Notes: generated from the sequence alone by a model not told the origin. Numbered from the stretch's first letter, positions 13,489 to 24,355 are shown. The stretch: DNA of 64,000 nt from Numida meleagris (GCF_002078875.1 NC_034415.1:22716331-22780330); one strand, 5' to 3'. Made by a program: numbers and translations.

Positions 13489-14670
13489 GATATCAAAACA
13501 ATGATAGGTGCTTTTTGTTTTCCAAATCTGGCATGCTCAGAAAAGAACATGTGTGAATAACAACTCCTTAAAACACAGAAAGAAAAATATAAATAGGTCC
13601 TTTTCCTACCTTGTAACATGGAAACAACCTCAATATTTCAATGCTTTCGGTGCTACATTTTTTTCCCTCTTATGCAACCAGATCAGCTCTAATTAGTTCT
13701 GACTAGCGCATCTGCTTTAGCAGCACCTGATCTACACGGCAGGGAAACCAACAGGGAGAGTCCTGCTTATTTCAGCGTGCTTTGGAGAAGTTTCCTATTG
13801 GATTAACCACTGAATCCAGTCACAAACCCAGAGAACAAGGGTGAAGGTAATTCAGGCTCCCAAACAAGGAGTTAAGGGATTCTGGCAAACCAGACCTGAT
13901 GGGGGGAAGGTGTCTGGACCAACACCTGTTCACTTGCCTGTGACTCCCATAATAACTTGTCGTACATTAGATCAATTTTGTGACAGCCAACTCAGCCGAT
14001 CCCACAGCCCCGCTGTTCCCATCCTGAGAGCCTGATTCATATATTGCTCTGTTTTTCATGCATGCTAAAATCCCCTTTATTCCTCTCTGTACTGCTGTTG
14101 CCTTTGATTGTACAGAAGGGATTTCTAAATGCTTATTTACTACCAGCTCCTTGTAATTCCGGCATCTTGGAGGAAAGGCAGACCAGTTCATTTTGAAGCA
14201 GGACGTTCATCTTTTCGACAGCTCACATAGACCGGGGCATCAATAAATTAAAGCTTCTAGGGATTAATTGATTGGAACAAGGTTGGTTAACTTTATGACT
14301 AAATGGGAACTAATCTGCCAGCAGACAGAGCGGAGCTGGGCTACATTTGTACGCGGTGGGTTTGGGCTGAGAAGATGAAAAATTGATGATGGTAATAAAA
14401 ATACAAACAGGGATGCCAAACGGAAAAGGAAAAAGGAGGCTTTCTCCCTAAAGAAAATGTACACAGGCTCCGTTAGATCTGAAATGATATCTCCCTCAAC
14501 CTCTTTTCTTTGTGAAAATCACTACTTCTGAAACAGAAATTCTACTGAAGGAAAGATCCTATTATCAGCAGCAGTCACATTTCACAGCAATGTGATTAAC
14601 TGCCGGTCACATGGTCCCTTCGCTCACCACTTGTAGACAGCTCAATAATTTTAATGAGGAAAGAAGAGCG

Positions 14671-14756
14671 TCTTTCTCTTCCTTTCTTCTTTCCTTCCTT
14701 CCTTCCCCTCCCCCTTCCCTTTCTTCTCTCCCTCTCTTCCCTCCCCTCTCCCCCTC
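14671..14756. repeat. 86-nt uninterrupted polypyrimidine tract
   Basis: Every base from 14671 to 14756 is C or T on the plus strand. The first part is T-rich with TTCC tetranucleotide units, and the later part is C-rich with CTCCC units. Long homopurine-homopyrimidine DNA of this kind can form triplex (H-DNA) structures. It is followed by AG, which makes it resemble a splice acceptor, but no exon is recognisable downstream. Confidence 0.95.
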
Positions 14757-15054
14757 AGACTTCCCTACAAGGCAGGCGGTTGAAGCTGACCCTTAAGGAA
14801 AACCCCTCTGGGACCTGGATATCACTTATCAAGTCTAAATATGCTCCAGGTTGATGTGAAGTGCGGCAGCCACATCTCAGAAATCTCCCCTCTCAGAACA
14901 AACCCAGTCACCTTGGCCAGGAAATGTGCTCCCTCCATCACAGTCACACTTCAATCACCAGCCTCTCCCTTGTCTCCGCTCCTGTCCTTGGTTTGGAGTA
15001 TTTACAGCCCATCTGTCTGTCTCAAACACACTTCTCACTCAAGAGGGAAATTAA
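14757..15054. other. Single-copy spacer between two pyrimidine tracts
   Basis: Nothing recognisable lies between the two pyrimidine tracts apart from a short CTGT-CTGT run near 15010-15020. Confidence 0.5.
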
Positions 15055-15109
15055 TCTCTCCTTCTCTCCTCTCTCTGCTTTCTCTCTCCTTCTCCCTCCC
15101 CCTTCCCCC
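15055..15109. repeat. Second polypyrimidine tract, one interruption
   Basis: The 55-nt stretch is all C or T apart from a single G at 15077. It has a CTCT-rich first half and a CCCTCCC-rich second half, on the same strand and with the same T-rich to C-rich gradient as the tract 300 bp upstream. Confidence 0.93.
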
Positions 15110-15619
15110 AACACTTGCAATTTGCCATGAACAGCTTCCCTTTTCTCATCTAAAATTCTCGATGACTTTGAAAATTGACTGCACCCACACACCTGGGCAC
15201 GGCGAGAGATAATTGATTGCATTTTTATTTCGTCTCTTCCCTAAACTGTTTTCCTTGCTAATGGCCAGTTCTCTGCCTTTTTTTTTTTTCTAAACTGACA
15301 CTCGATGTGAGGGACTGAGGGAAAGGAAGAAATAACCAGCTGCTGAATATTGTCTCGTCTGCTTCTCCCAGGAATTAAAAGCTCTGTGAGTGATGAGGTT
15401 CCTGCCTGGAGATGGATCGGAGTTCCCGGGTCCAGGTGATAGAGAGATTTCCAGGCAGACTCTCTGGGGGCTTTGCAAGGGGACATGTCTTGCAGCATCG
15501 TGAAAAACAAAGGTCATGTAGGCAGCACAGCCGGGAGCTGCAGACACCTCCATGTTTTCCTCGCTTGTCATTAAGACCAAGTTACTTCTGCACCCTCTGC
15601 AGACTGAGCCAACTCACCA
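15110..15619. other. Single-copy non-coding stretch
   Basis: It contains a T12 homopolymer at about 15278-15289. No gene or transposon is recognised. Confidence 0.5.
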
Positions 15620-15725
15620 CTGTGCAGGCAGGGAAACTGAGGCATGGCCATTTCCATGCAATCCCATGAGATGGGAGGCACACAGCTGGCAAAGCATGGG
15701 ACTGGGAGCTGAGACAGACCATCAG
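15620..15725 (-). mobile_element. MIR-like ancient SINE relic
   Basis: On the plus strand the segment reads as an inverted MIR core. A perfect 'gggaaactgaggca' (15631-15644) is followed, after a short insert, by 'cacacagctggcaaagca' and 'ggactgggagctgagacagacc'. These correspond to the 'cacacagctagtaagtggca' and 'cgaacccaggtctgtctgactcc' parts of MIR. MIR-type CORE-SINEs predate the split of mammals and reptiles, so a decayed copy is plausible in a bird. Family assignment is by remembered consensus. Confidence 0.6.
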
Positions 15726-15884
15726 GCTGCCCAGCTTTGCATCATGTGGACAGAGAAACCAAAATACTCAGATACAGACATTGACCTTGGCTCCTAAATC
15801 CAAACGAAGCCACTGAAAAAGACAGCCAGATTTTTTCAAGTTAAATACTGGCTCTAATGTCTCCGACTCAGTTTCCTCTTGGAT

Positions 15885-16092
15885 AATCGTAGAATCATGT
15901 AATGGTTTGGGTTTGGAAGGGAGGTCAAAGATAATCTAGTTCCAGCCTCCCTGCTGCAGGCAGGTTTGCCAACCACTAAATCAGATTCAGATCAGGCTGC
16001 CCAGGGCACCATCCAACCTGGCCTTCAGCACCTGCAGGGATGGGGCATCCACAGCTTCTCTGGGCAGCCAGTGCCTCACCACTCTGATAATA
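15885..16092 (-). mobile_element. CR1: CR1 LINE 3' end, distinct subfamily type
   Basis: Read on the minus strand this ends in 'ggtttgggtttggaagggag...' and a degenerate tail ('cgtagaatcatgta' on plus). It also contains the inverted 'caggctgcccagggcaccatccaacctggcc' and 'gggatggggcatccacagcttctctgggcagcc' blocks. The 'aaccattacat' variant before the tail differs from the copies near position 1 and at 19 kb, indicating another CR1 subfamily. Only 3' UTR sequence is present. Confidence 0.9.
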
Positions 16093-19071
16093 ATGAGTCC
16101 AATTTGAGAGGTGATTGGGAATCTGCCTTTCATTATCAGGAACCGGTGGCAGCTATCTTTTGCCTCTCAGGTTGAAAGGATATTACTGGTGTATTTGTTT
16201 CCAGCAAAACCTGCCTCTACTCCCATCCTTTTCATGGGGAAGAGTAAAAGATGCATTGGTATTTGTCAGTGTGATGAATGACTCAAGAAACAAAGGCAGC
16301 CCTTCTGAATAGCCAGAAAAGCAGGGTGTGAGAGGCTGAGAGCAAAGGACAAAGGTGGGAGAAAAGTACAAACCAAAACTCTCAAGTCACTGAATGTGAG
16401 GAAACCTGTAATAACCAAAACTGCTCTGAACTCATACTGAAATGGAACCACAAAGGAGGATTAATATGGAGGCTAAAAGTAAGACACAGGGATACAGGAC
16501 AAAGTCATCATTTGAACCAGAAGGCATCCACTGGATAGGTGAATACTTCCTACCTGTAGCTGCCTCCTTGAGGTTTTGTTTCTTAAAAGTGAAAGCTGCT
16601 TTTGCTTGGTGGTGACCGACTACAGGAATGTGCTGAGAAGAAAGCAGTGTGTCTGGGGTGCACTGGGCCATCAATCTGCGGCTGAAGGCCCAGCAAGATC
16701 AGTCTGGAGACAGATGGCAACTCAGGAGAAGCTGCTGCTCAAAAGGCACGTTGTCATTTGACCCTTGTGTCCTGACAAGTGCTGCCTATCCAGATTGCCT
16801 GGAGCACCTGCAGACACCCCTGGGCAAACTCACTTTTGTATCTTACTTACAAAATGGTAACAAGAGAAAGACAGCCATAGTCTATGGCTTAGGGGAGATC
16901 ATCAGCATCCTGAAAAGCATTTCTCTTTGGGAAGTGACATCTAGCTATGCCAGGAATAGATACGGAGCTGCTAAGGAGAAGGAGAGGAAGGGACTGGACT
17001 CAAATCCCCTCTGTGAACTTGCTTCTCTGATTTCTGTGCTGTACACAGCCAGCATGATCCTGGCACTGAAATCAGATTTCGGCTTAATCCTATACCTGGG
17101 AGCTCAAGATTGAGGAAAAACTGGAGAGAATTTGCAGTCATACAAAATTTCTGCAGTGCAAGATGACATAAATCCTGTGAAGCAGCCTGATTTTGCCTGA
17201 TTACAGACTAAAACCTAAAGACATTTTAGCAAAATACAGTTAAAATCTACTCTGTGTTTTAGTTTCCTTTTAAGTCTGTACAGCAAAACTTGATCCAAAA
17301 GAAACATGGCTATCTCAGTCCATGGCAACAACCTGCCCAGGACACAGTGAGTTCGCAGTTACGTGGGCTAAGACAATTTGCCTCAAATCTCACAAGGCCA
17401 AAGCTACTCTGCTGTTTTGCTAACATGCAACGGACAGGAGCATCCTTCACTTCTAACCTTTCCAGCCCGGATCAGCTGATTAAATACATCAAATACTGAT
17501 GTCAGAGATGAGCGGGAGCAGGAACAGTAGGAAATAAGATTTAGCCTACACATTCATTTAATTCTTATGATCGGAATGTTTCCAAACCCAGTTACATCCA
17601 AGGATATCCTCAAGCTGGATGAAGGTGTCAGGCAGAAGCCAGACCCTTCCTTTCTGTTAGCCACTGCAGAAAGCAGAAAGGACAGGTTGTGCTTCCAGAA
17701 CAACAGGATGGGTGCTGAAGGAGCACATCCCAGGGATGCGTCTCTGAAAGATATCAAAGCCAGATTCGCTAGCACAGCTTTTAGAGGGGGTGGATGATAT
17801 TTTTAGGAACAATATAGGTTTGTTTGATCTATTTATCTTTTCTATACAAAACTATTTTCTCTTCTATTTCAGTAAGTACACAGTTCCTCTCCAGATTTAT
17901 ACTCCCAGGTATTTGTATAACCTTCACTCAGGGCTCACAGATTTAAGCATAAACACATTTGATCCTTTCCCTTCACCTCATCCCTGGATTTCTGTAACTG
18001 CAAGAATGAAGAAGCGCTCCCCGAGGCGAGCTCCCCTCTCATCAGCCTGCAGCGACCTCATGTCACAACCTCTGGCTTTGCCAAATGTGTGCAAACACAA
18101 AGTACATACAGGCCTGCAGTTCAATTCCATTTCAACGTTCATTTTAAAAGTCAAACCTTCTTGTTATTTATTGTCAGTCTTTGGACAAAAGCAACAATAA
18201 CCATTTCTGGTGTGCTGACCCGCCACAACCCACCCAGCTCTCTTGACTCTGCACCATTACCAAGAACCTCTCCCAGGCTGGTGGTTGTTAACAAGAGTTA
18301 ATTTTTGCTGGTCTGGCATATCTTTATGCTCAGAGGTGCCCGAATGCCACTGATTGGCAATTTCTCTATTTGCTGTCTGGAGATCAACTCCCCTTTTTTT
18401 TCTGAGCACTCCATTAATAAGCATCCCTCAGCAAAAGGACTGAGAGACCCAGCTTAGCTCCCTTCCTGCCTTACAGCATCATTCCTGGGGCCAACTCTGA
18501 CTCAACTACTGGACACGCTCAGTATCCAGTAGTTCTGCAGTCCTACAGGAAAGCAAAATCTTAAAGCTGAAACCCAAAAGATGCTCTCTCCAGAGGGCCA
18601 TATGCCTCTGACTTTCTCAGCAAGGGTTTGTGGCTTTGCAGTCAGCTGTTTTATTTTACAAATTTCATACAAGAGGGGAGATGTAACAAACAAACAGTTT
18701 AATTAGCAGGTACTCTAGAAAGCAACAAAAGAGAAATGCTGTGGAGAGATTGACTGTATTTCCTCTCCATTTATTTCACAGAGACAGAAGTGTAAGTGAC
18801 AGAAAAAGTAATAATAATTCCTGAAAGAAAAAAGTATTTTTTGAAAAAACACAACTTAACAGCATCTGTTTGAAGGCAGCCTGTAAAATGAGCAAGGCCC
18901 TACTTTGCCCAGGCAGTTTTTGATCTGTACTACAACTGTTCTCTTTGGGATGTCATATAAAAACAACTGATCCTTCAGCTGAAGCACAGGAGAGTTGCAC
19001 TGCTCACCCCCAGTCTCACTAATGAATGTCCCCATACTGCAGCAGGAAAACAGGCTTCTGGAGGATCAGTA
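16093..19071. other. Single-copy non-coding stretch
   Basis: No gene is recognised. A 154-codon plus frame (16649-17113) has no family signature. A possible but very short MIR-like motif ('gactggactcaaatcccctctg') occurs near 16995-17016. A 10-bp perfect inverted repeat with an 11-nt loop is at 18504-18534. Confidence 0.5.
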
Positions 19072-19209
19072 TATCCACTGTCCCTGGAGGCATTCAAGAA
19101 CCATGGAGTTGTGGCACTGAGAGACATGGTCAGTGGGCATGGTGGGGTGGGCTGGGGTTGGACTAGATGATCTGAGTGGTCTTTTCCAATCTTAATGATT
19201 CTATGATTA
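19072..19209 (+). mobile_element. CR1: CR1 LINE 3' end, left arm of an inverted pair
   Basis: The order 'ccctggaggcattcaagaacc', 'tggcactgagagacatggt', 'gtgggcatggtgggg', 'ttggactagatga', 'cttttccaatcttaatgattctatgatt' is the canonical young CR1 3' end. It carries the variant GATCTGAGTGGTC where other copies here read GATCTTAGAGGTC or similar. The inverted copy at 19438-19566 has the same variant. Four G-runs (19135-19157) form a G-quadruplex-type motif. Confidence 0.95.
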
Positions 19210-19437
19210 TGTACCTACGTGAATTTTTGTATTTCTCCCTCCTTAGCTAGGGTCCAAACATTCAAACATTTTCATCCTCAGTGCTTCTGCTCCCCTGAGT
19301 GATCCAGCCTGAGAGTTAAATATGTGGCCTGTCCAGTGCTGCACTGCAGTGTTCTGAACACAAAGAAAGCACAGCTTGCCTGAGTTGTACATGAACTGAA
19401 AATGGTGTGATGCTAGGAGAGCGCTATGGGGGAACTG
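19210..19437. other. Spacer between the inverted CR1 copies
   Basis: This is 228 bp of single-copy DNA. If transcribed with its flanks it would be the loop of a CR1 hairpin. No feature of its own is visible. Confidence 0.6.
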
Positions 19438-19566
19438 TAGAATCATTAAGGTTGGAAAAGACCACTCAGATCATCTAGTCCAAGCCCAACCCCTCCCCAC
19501 CATGCCCACTAACCATGTCTCTCACTGTGATATCTACCCTTTTCTTGAACACCTCCAGGGACGATG
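19438..19566 (-). mobile_element. CR1: CR1 LINE 3' end, right arm of an inverted pair
   Basis: On the plus strand it starts with the inverted tail 'tagaatcattaaggttgg' and runs through 'accactcagatcatctagtcc', 'ccccaccatgcccactaaccatgtctctcac' and 'cttgaacacctccaggga'. It matches the plus-strand copy at 19072-19209 closely over the last 85 bp, with only a handful of differences, and includes the shared GATCTGAGTGGTC variant. A C-rich run (19485-19507) is a G-quadruplex-type motif on the minus strand. Confidence 0.95.
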
Positions 19567-21144
19567 TGGCTTATAATTCACTCTGCTTCTCCAGGCTCTG
19601 TCTCCTCGAGCAGGTAAGACCAAAGTGAGCTGCTCTACATGGAGCCCTGCAGCCACTGGGCCATCCATCAGGCTCCAAACCTTCCAGGGCTGACTGAAAA
19701 TGGTGTGCAATTACTGTGTTTGCAAATGAGGGGATGTTGGGACTCTTATGTAAATAACAAGTATCCTCAGTCACAGAGAGGTGAATTTAATGCCATCTAC
19801 TAGGAAAAAGCAACAAGTATGGAATGATGGAAATGTCATTTACCTTCAAAATTAGAAGAATCAGACCCTGAATATTTACAAAGGAGGAGACTGTTGAGAG
19901 AGAAGGCACAGCACAGCTCTTCAAAGTGATGACACTGTCTGTATCCAAGGCTGCAGGAGGCTTTAAATGTGAAGGGAGCAGAGAGATCCCTTACAGACCT
20001 GCACAGCATTCCCCTCCAAATAATCAACACCAAGACAAGAATAAGAGGAGGTACCAGGGCTCCAGCATGCTCACCTGTAGCCAGAGACACTTTCAGATCT
20101 GATTTTCCACAAAACACTGGAGACTTGCAGGTGAAGGTGGTCTCTTTCCAAAAGGAGATGAAGAGGATCAACTCCGTGCATGTCATGCCTGAAGTTGAGG
20201 TGGTCCTAGGTCCATTTGCCAGTGGAAATCTGTCCACATGACAAAGCCAGCTGCCAGGGTTGACACCCTTGTTCCGTACTTTCACAGAGAGACAAGGCAC
20301 TCAGCAGCCTATTGAGAGGTCTTTACTTTTCACCTCTAAAGCTGGTCCTCCCAAATGAGTGCTAAGACACAGCAGCATACTTAAGCTCTTCAGAGGACAC
20401 ATTTTTCAGGGCTGATAATCCAGCACTAAATTCACACACACGCACACAACATTCTCATAATAAGATATAAAAGCAATTTCTTGTATATGTCACACCGTTC
20501 ACAGTATCTCACAGCTATCTCTGGGGCATTCAAATACAGCACAGTGTGACCTGCAAGACACTCAGAGACACTGGGTCAGCTCTGCATGCAGAGTTACTAG
20601 CCTTTCCCTACACCCTGGTGGCCTGACTGGTAATGGATGTTTCAGGGAAGAGCCCAGAAACAGAAAAACTGTCTCACACCAACTGCATTTTAGAGCACTG
20701 TGCTCTGAAAAAATGGTCTGCACTCAGCAGCTCTCCTGAGCAGAACATGTTGGAGGCAGCCAAAAGCACCTGTATCTTCAGGGAAACCTGGACTAGCCTC
20801 TTGGTATCCAGGAGATGCCCTTTGAGAGAGCCAAACTGCAGCTCAGTCAATAGCAGTCTGTTGTGCTATGCTATGTTCTCATTCAAGCAGGGGAAGCATG
20901 CCCCAAACACTTCTGCCACAGCTGGAAAACACTGTTGACAATGCAAATTTCCTGAGCTATGAATTTAGTCACTCGTGACTGTTGCTTTGCTCCTGCCTCT
21001 TAACCTCAGTCAAAATCCACTCATCTGCCTCACTGAAATGAGCTGATTCCTTGCTGCTATTTTCCGTAGCAAATATAAACAGCAATAAGTGACAGTGGTT
21101 GGGTTCTCTCTATAAGCATTTGTAGTGTTTCATGATGGGGGTCA
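19567..21144. other. Single-copy non-coding stretch
   Basis: No gene or repeat is recognised. There is a small CA-type run near 20435-20447. Confidence 0.5.
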
Positions 21145-21420
21145 TCCACTTCTCCCAGGCAACAGCGTTATGATGAGTGGTCATGGCCTTAAGTTCTGTC
21201 AGGGGAGGTTCAGGTTGGATATTAGGAATAACTTCTCCAAAAGAGTGGCTGGGCACTGGCACAGGCTGCCCAGGGGAGTGGTGGAGTCACTGTCCTTGGA
21301 GGTGTTCAAGAACAGTGGAGACTGACGGACGTGGTCAGTGGGCGTGGTGGGGATGGGTTGGGGTTAGACTGGATGGTCTTAGAGGACTTTTCCAACTGTA
21401 ATGATTCTATGATTCTGTGA
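21145..21420 (+). mobile_element. CR1: CR1 LINE 3' end
   Basis: This is one of the longer CR1 copies. The 'ctcccaggcaacagcg' and 'ggccttaagttctgtcagggga' parts are followed by 'ggttcaggttggatattagg', 'gcactggcacaggctgccca', 'tccttggaggtgttcaagaac', 'ggttagactggatggtcttagagg' and a tail with two ATTCTATG-like units. The run at 21340-21363 has four G3+ tracts with short loops. It is 5'-truncated and non-coding. Confidence 0.95.
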
Positions 21421-22859
21421 TGCAGCAGGTGGACACCAGGAGGTACATACCCACAAAGTGATGTCTTCTGAACAAAAGTCATCAGCGTTTGCATGAAAAG
21501 CAACAAACAAGAAGGCATGTGAAGTGTGCACATTCACACTGGTGCATCTCAGGGAGCATCAGAAATGCACATCCATGAGTTTTTCTGCATGTATGGTTAA
21601 CCATGCAGCAGATGTGTGTGGCTGTGCCCTGCATTGGCATGGCTGAGCGTACTGCAGCTGCTAGCCAACACAAGCAAAATGGAATCGACCCACCTGGGTG
21701 AGGGCTGGCTTGTCTTGCTGCATGCACACTCCTGGAACAAAGTGCCTGTCAGTTTAGAGGCAGTCGGTCCGTATCCCCAGTAGTAACAGAAAAGGTGAGA
21801 AAGAAAAAGAAAAGAAAAAACAATTTACCTTAATGATACGGTTTGGTTAAGAATTAAGTGCTGATGAAAATTTGAAAGCTAAAGCCCACTTTTTAATTCA
21901 CAGACCAGCTGCAGCACAGCATGCAGAAAGTGGGGTTGTCTGTTTCATTTGCTAAAACACCTCTTTTCTAGCATGGTGATGACTATACTCTTCTGTAATT
22001 CAGTTTAATTGAAATTCTATGCCTGTTAAATTCTGAGCCCTATATTGATCAACATATGTCAACTGTGGAAAATTGTACTAAATTGTATTGTGTTACTGTG
22101 CAGCAGTCAACTGTCCATCGGTGTCTGAAGTTAGTTTATGTCACCTACTCACAACTGGACCTGGACTGATATTACATTTAGAATTGGATTTTCTGTTCTT
22201 GATTTTTAATAACTAGGATTTGTACCATACTCACAGAGATAAAAAGAGGCAGCAATTTGGGCCATGAATCCATCAGAGCCCAGTCTGGCCAGGAGCTGCA
22301 TAGGAAGCCTCCCAGGACAGTTGTGCAAGGCGGTGCTGGAGTTTCACTCATCAGCTCTCTCCCCAGTCTGCTGGTTCTGATCTGATCCCATTACACAGGG
22401 TACATGGCAGCTAAATATGCTTCTGACCATACTTCATCACAAAAATTCTCCCCAGGCCTTCTTTTCCTGTTTTGAATTATCCCCTGGGGCTTTTTGCAAG
22501 AATCACAATGCTGAAATGTCACATCCTGAGCACTGGAACATATGATCTTCTCAGCCAGGTAAGAATCCCCCAAATATGAGAGACTGAGAAGGATAAAATT
22601 ATGCCAGTGTATATGCCGAAAACAACAAAGGGACTCAAATGTGCTAGTTGGTTACTACACTTGCATGGAATTTGAGTAAACTGTGCTGCAGGGGACCAGC
22701 AGCCATGGCTTTTTGGCAGACCAGTCATACTAGTTTCAGGAACCAAAACTCAGTATCTAGCACTCCAGAAATGCAAGGGGTCTATAGATGACATTTGAGA
22801 GATTATAGATTTTGACACTTTCCATAGATTAATTTTCCACTGTGAGCAGTTTTCTCTTT
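21421..22859. other. Single-copy non-coding stretch
   Basis: No gene is recognised. The part at about 21830-22210 is AT-rich and unremarkable. Nothing else is visible. Confidence 0.5.
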
Positions 22860-23014
22860 GATGGTGGAGTCACCGTCCCTGGAGGGTCTAAAGAACAATG
22901 GAGATGTGGCACTGAGGGACATGGTTAGTGGGCATGGTGGTGATGGGTTGGGGTCAGACTGGATGATCCTAGAGGTCTTTTCCAACCTTAATGATTCTGT
23001 GAGTCTATGATTCT
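22860..23014 (+). mobile_element. CR1: CR1 LINE 3' end
   Basis: It starts at 'atggtggagtcaccgtccctggagg' and runs through 'tgtggcactgagggacatggtt', 'gggcatggtggtgatgggttggggt', 'gatcctagaggtcttttccaacc' and a tail of degenerate ATTCTATGA units. It is close to the common young CR1 3' end. Unlike the 19 kb copies, the first two G-runs are too far apart for a strict G-quadruplex motif. Confidence 0.95.
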
Positions 23015-23924
23015 AACAGGAGACTCATAGAAAAAGCAACTACAAACAGGACTTTTTTCCTCTGCAGCCTAATGCCAAGGATCCAATCCTCTTGGATTTC
23101 TCCAAGAGGAAAGTGTAATGAAGGAGTTCAATAATTATGAACAGATTTGGGGATCCACAGACTCTTGCTCTATAAATATTCTCTCCAGATTTATTTCAGA
23201 TGGAAGTGACCAGCAAGTTTACTTATTCTTTTTCTGCAAGTCATTGGGTAATTAAAGCTTTCTGCAAAACAAGAGAACAAAGTAGTTCTTCACTCATTAC
23301 ACTTTAATCTGGGCTTGCTGGTTCTAGATCCTCCAGGATAACTGTCCATGGCCTCAGCTCGGAAGCTGGCAGGGGTAGAAGAGAAAAGTGTAATGAAGAG
23401 TTGGGCAGACAAGAGGACAAAGAGGGAGTCATCTTTACCCATCCGCTGCTAGACAAAATCTGGCTGTAGTTATCTTTTCCACTTGCTAGCCAATGTAGAG
23501 CTAACTACATGTCCCACATTGGCTCTTCATGGATAGTAAGATGTTGCTTTAGGCTGACAGGTTTCCGCATGGAAGATCTTCAATGTATTCTACCAATTTA
23601 CTTTTGAGGAAGGTTTATAGGAGCAGACTGAGCAGCGCTATCCATGACAAGATTGGAACGGACACTCAGAGACGCACAGCTCTTTTATCAGATAGCTCGC
23701 CCTCCAGCTGGGCGTGGGTGGGAGACCCAAGGAAGCAAATTGCCTGTCACAGAGCTTCTGAGTCACACCAGTGATCATATGGCCACTGGGCCTACATCTG
23801 CAGTCTAGCAAAGGGGATGGAGATCAAATGGACCCGTTAAAATGGAATTTAAACATACAGACTTCTAGGAAAGGACTGTCTGAGGTTATCCAGCTTGTTT
23901 CTCTGTCTTGGGTTGCTCAGACAG
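23015..23924. other. Single-copy non-coding stretch
   Basis: No gene or repeat is recognised. The last 40 bp may already belong to the older CR1 that follows. Confidence 0.5.
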
Positions 23925-24355
23925 CTCCTGACAGATGGGTGCCTGCTTTATTCTGAACGCAGCAATGGGGATCCCTGAGCCTCCAGTTCCAGCAGACCTT
24001 GCTATTGCACTCTCTGTGCATGTCCCAGACAAATCCACTTCTTGCTGCAATTTAAGCCCATCACTCCTAGTCTCAACTACCATGGCCATGGAGAACAGAT
24101 TACTCCCTTCTTTGTAGTCATGCAGGTATTTAAAGACTGCCACATGCTCTCCCTCTATCCTGCTTTTTCCTCTGCTAAATGGCCCTGAGTTGTTTTGACC
24201 CTTCCTCTCAAATCCTGTTTTTTAGATCTCCAATTGTTTCTGCAACTCTTCTCCTCCTGACCCATATTTTCTTGAAAAAAACCCACACCCAGAACTAATT
24301 GCAGTGCCCCAGCTGCAACCCGATTAACACCGAGCAAAGCAGAGGGGTCATCCCA
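23925..24355 (-). mobile_element. CR1: Old CR1-type LINE 3' region
   Basis: On the plus strand the order is 'aatggggatccctgagcctcc', 'ctgcaatttaagcccatcactcctagtc', 'gagaacagattactccctt', 'ggtatttaaagactgccaca', 'ctccctctatcctgc', 'ccagaactaattgcagtgccccagctg' and 'accgagcaaagcagaggggt'. This is the inverted 3' region of the older CR1 type widespread in sauropsids. Its divergence is clearly greater than that of the 19-23 kb copies. The 3' tail is not preserved and the left boundary is approximate. Confidence 0.85.

Larger units (their letters stand above)
10603..14670. other. Single-copy non-coding stretch
   Basis: A 181-codon frame (10869-11414, plus) lies here but matches no family I know, and its last third is low-complexity sequence. 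An A-rich run is at 11548-11586 and an ATTTT-type simple repeat at 13462-13488. A weak resemblance to an ancient amniote LINE 3' UTR ('caggtcagaccaaa') is at about 12270-12400. The interval 13940-14420 is repeat-free and AT-rich, with several TTAATTGATTG-like motifs. Confidence 0.55.

Noticed and set aside
16649..17113. 154-codon plus-strand open frame
   Set aside because: The predicted product resembles no family. The start region overlaps other frames with no sign of coding bias.
19390..19705. CTGAAAATGGTGTG present on both sides of the CR1 at 19438 as a target-site duplication
   Set aside because: The copies are not adjacent to the element ends, and CR1 insertions usually leave no such duplication.
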